Origin: Liolophura sinensis
Lineage: Eukaryota > Mollusca > Polyplacophora > Chitonida > Chitonidae
NCBI RefSeq assembly: GCF_032854445.1
Contig: NW_027018096.1
Coordinates: forward strand, 1-64,000
Direction of reading: 5' to 3'
DNA: 64,000 nt
The translations under genes and the position numbers were made by a program. The notes below the pieces were generated by a model. It was not told the DNA's origin and did no database searches. It worked only from the letters and a program-made list of their open reading frames with translations. Positions 62,031 through 64,000 of the stretch are shown in pieces (the first letter of the stretch is position 1; each line of letters starts with the position of its first letter).

Positions 62031-64000
62031 TTGGATTTTTGCCTGGTCTTTTTGCTAATTGAAATCGGCTACATTAACTATGTACAATCGCGACTGGTCA
62101 TTACTATATTCAACTTTTCATTATAAGTTATGTGCCCTTCGGTAGCCCAGACGACGTCAAATCTTTGGGCCAAGCCCATTTAACTCACCCAGCAAATGTC
62201 TTACTTCTAAGTCGAAGACAAACTCAATGTCTTTATCTACATGTAGAAAAACCACACCATTTGTATATAAAAAAACCAAAAGGTACTTGATACAATCCGC
62301 TGTAAAAAGTACAATTGAACACTGACCCACATCAATAAGGTGCCAAAGGATGCGCAATTGGGCCAGGCATCTCCAGCTGTTGAAAAATTGCAAATTTCCT
62401 TGGTTTCCATGGAGTAAGAGCCGTTGCTGGGCACGTGATCTTGACATCATTGATTATTCACTTGTGGCTACAGCCAAAAGTATTGGTCGGAGAGCAACGC
62501 GGTTTGCACCATTCGATTTCTCGTCACAAAATACGTCGGATTAGTCTCTTACCAGCAGCATTGGAACAGTTTTTCTACTTTTGGATTTTTGCCTGGTCTT
62601 TTTGCTAATTGAAATCGGCTACATTAACTATGTACAATCGCGACTGGTCATTACTATATTCAACATTTCATTATAAGTTATGTGCCCTTCGGTAGCCCAG
62701 ACGACGTCAAATCTTTGGGCCAAGCCCATTTAACTCACCCAGCAAATGTCTTACTCCTAAGTCGAAGACAAACTCAATGTCTTTATCTACATGTAGAAAA
62801 ACCACACCATTTGTATATAAAAAAAACACAAGGTACTTGATACAATCCGCTGTAAAAAGTACAATTGAACACTGACCCACATCAATAAGGTGCCAAAGGA
62901 TGCGCAATTGGGCCAGGCATCTCCAGCTGTTGAAAAATTGCAAATTTCCTTGGTTTCCATGGAGTAAGAGCCGTTGCTGGGCACGTGATCTTGACATCAT
63001 TGATTATTCATTTGTGGCTACAGCCAAAAGTATTGGTCGGAGAGCAACGCGGTTTGCACCATTCGATTTCTCGTCACAAAATACGTCGGATTAGCCTCTT
63101 ACCAGCAGCATTGGAACAGTTTTTCCACTTTTGGATTTTTGCCTGCTCATTTTGCTAATTGAAATCGGCTACATTAACTATGTACAATCGCGACTGGTCA
63201 TTACTATATTCAACATTTCATTATAAGTTATGTGCCCTTCGGTAGCCCAGACGACGTCAAATCTTTGGGCCAAGCCCATTTAACTCACCCAGCAAATGTC
63301 TTACTTCTAAGTCGAAGACAAACTCAATGTCTTTATCTACATGTAGAAAAACCACACCATTTGTATATAAAAAAACACAAGGTACTTGATACAGTCCGCT
63401 GTAAAAAGTACAATTGAACACTGACCCACATCAATAAGGTGCCAAAGGATGCGCAATTGGGCCAGGCATCTCCAGCTGTTGAAAAATTGCAAATTTCCTT
63501 GGTTTCCATGGAGTAAGAGCCGTTGCTGGGCACGTGATCTTGACATCATTGATTATTCATTTGTGGCTACAGCCAAAAGTATTGGTCGGAGAGCAACGCG
63601 GTTTGCTCCATTCGATTTCTCGTCACAAAATACGTCGGATTAGCCTCTTACCAGCAGCATTGGAACAGTTTTTCTACTTTTGGATTTTTGCCTGGTCTTT
63701 TTGCTAATTGAAATCGGCTACATTAACTATGTACGATCGCGACTGGTCATTACTATATTCAACTTTTTATTATAAGTTATGTGCCCTTCGGTAGCCCAGA
63801 CGACGTCAAATCTTTGGGCCAAGCCCATTTAACTCACCCAGCAAATGTCTTACTTCTAAGTCGAAGACAAACTCAATGTCTTTATCTACATGTAGAAAAA
63901 CCACACCATTTGTATATAAAAAAAACACAAGGTACTTGATACAATCCGCTGTAAAAAGTACAATTGAACACTGACCCACATCAATAAGGTGCCAAAGGAT

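Larger units (their letters stand above)
39454..64000. repeat. Right arm of 550-bp satellite array (about 44.6 monomers)
   Basis: The same satellite, in the same orientation as the left arm. It resumes at AGCATTGGAACAG, the exact monomer position at which the left arm stopped. The GATGCGCAATTGGG landmark falls near 39796, 40346, 40896 and so on every 550 bp to 63448. Variant types are shared with the left arm, including TGTATGTAAA, a CTATGG variant in place of CCTTGG, and the ACTCCTAAG variant. This implies the two arms were one array before the LINE arrived. The arm continues past the right edge of the window. No gene is visible in it. Confidence 0.98.

Noticed and set aside
1-64000. CRISPR-like array
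   Set aside because: The repeats are 550 bp with no unique spacers, and the LINE places the sequence in a eukaryote.

Overview
This window is eukaryotic repeat DNA with no intact gene. It consists of one very long tandem satellite array with a monomer of about 550 bp, split by a single non-LTR retrotransposon (LINE). The left arm (1-33298, about 60.5 monomers) and the right arm (39454-64000, about 44.6 monomers) run head to tail in the same orientation. The LINE fills 33299-39453 on the minus strand. Three things point to a metazoan, most likely a marine invertebrate such as a mollusc: a LINE with an apurinic-type endonuclease plus reverse transcriptase and no RNase H, a 2A-like peptide after a hydrophobic N-terminus in ORF2, and a large satellite array. 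The species cannot be fixed from the sequence, and I do not recognise the satellite family.

Satellite. Monomers are nearly identical, differing by scattered substitutions, A-run length changes and a few small indels. Each carries a 12-bp palindrome, short inverted repeats and a CACGTG site. Shared private variants show that the array has been reshaped by segmental duplications of many sizes: 2 monomers (1100 bp), 3 (1644 bp), 5 (2751 bp), 6 (3302 bp), 7 (3850 bp), 8 (about 4401 bp) and 9 (4948 bp). Variant haplotypes also recur at long range, about 20 and about 100 monomers apart. The short open frames found in nearly every monomer are by-products of repetition and are not annotated as genes.

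LINE. Reading on the minus strand from high to low coordinates, it has: a 5' UTR that starts next to an AAGATGGCG motif; ORF1 (39210 to 38150; N-terminal region, coiled coil, then L1-ORF1p-like RNA-binding region), broken by two frameshifts; an unexplained spacer of about 0.9-1 kb; ORF2 (37183 to 33558; hydrophobic N-terminus with 2A-like motif, AP endonuclease, reverse transcriptase, C-terminal Cys/His motif), broken by two frameshifts near its end; and a 3' UTR with AATAAA and an AT-rich tail. The insertion interrupts one monomer with its phase kept: 6155 bp plus a 2-bp overlap. All four frameshifts are in the +1 direction and no internal stop other than those caused by the shifts is present, so either the copy is recently dead or the shifts are consensus errors.

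How the parts relate. The satellite is the host array and the LINE is a later single insertion that has not been co-amplified inside this window. Nothing here indicates a prokaryotic operon, a CRISPR array or a defence system.
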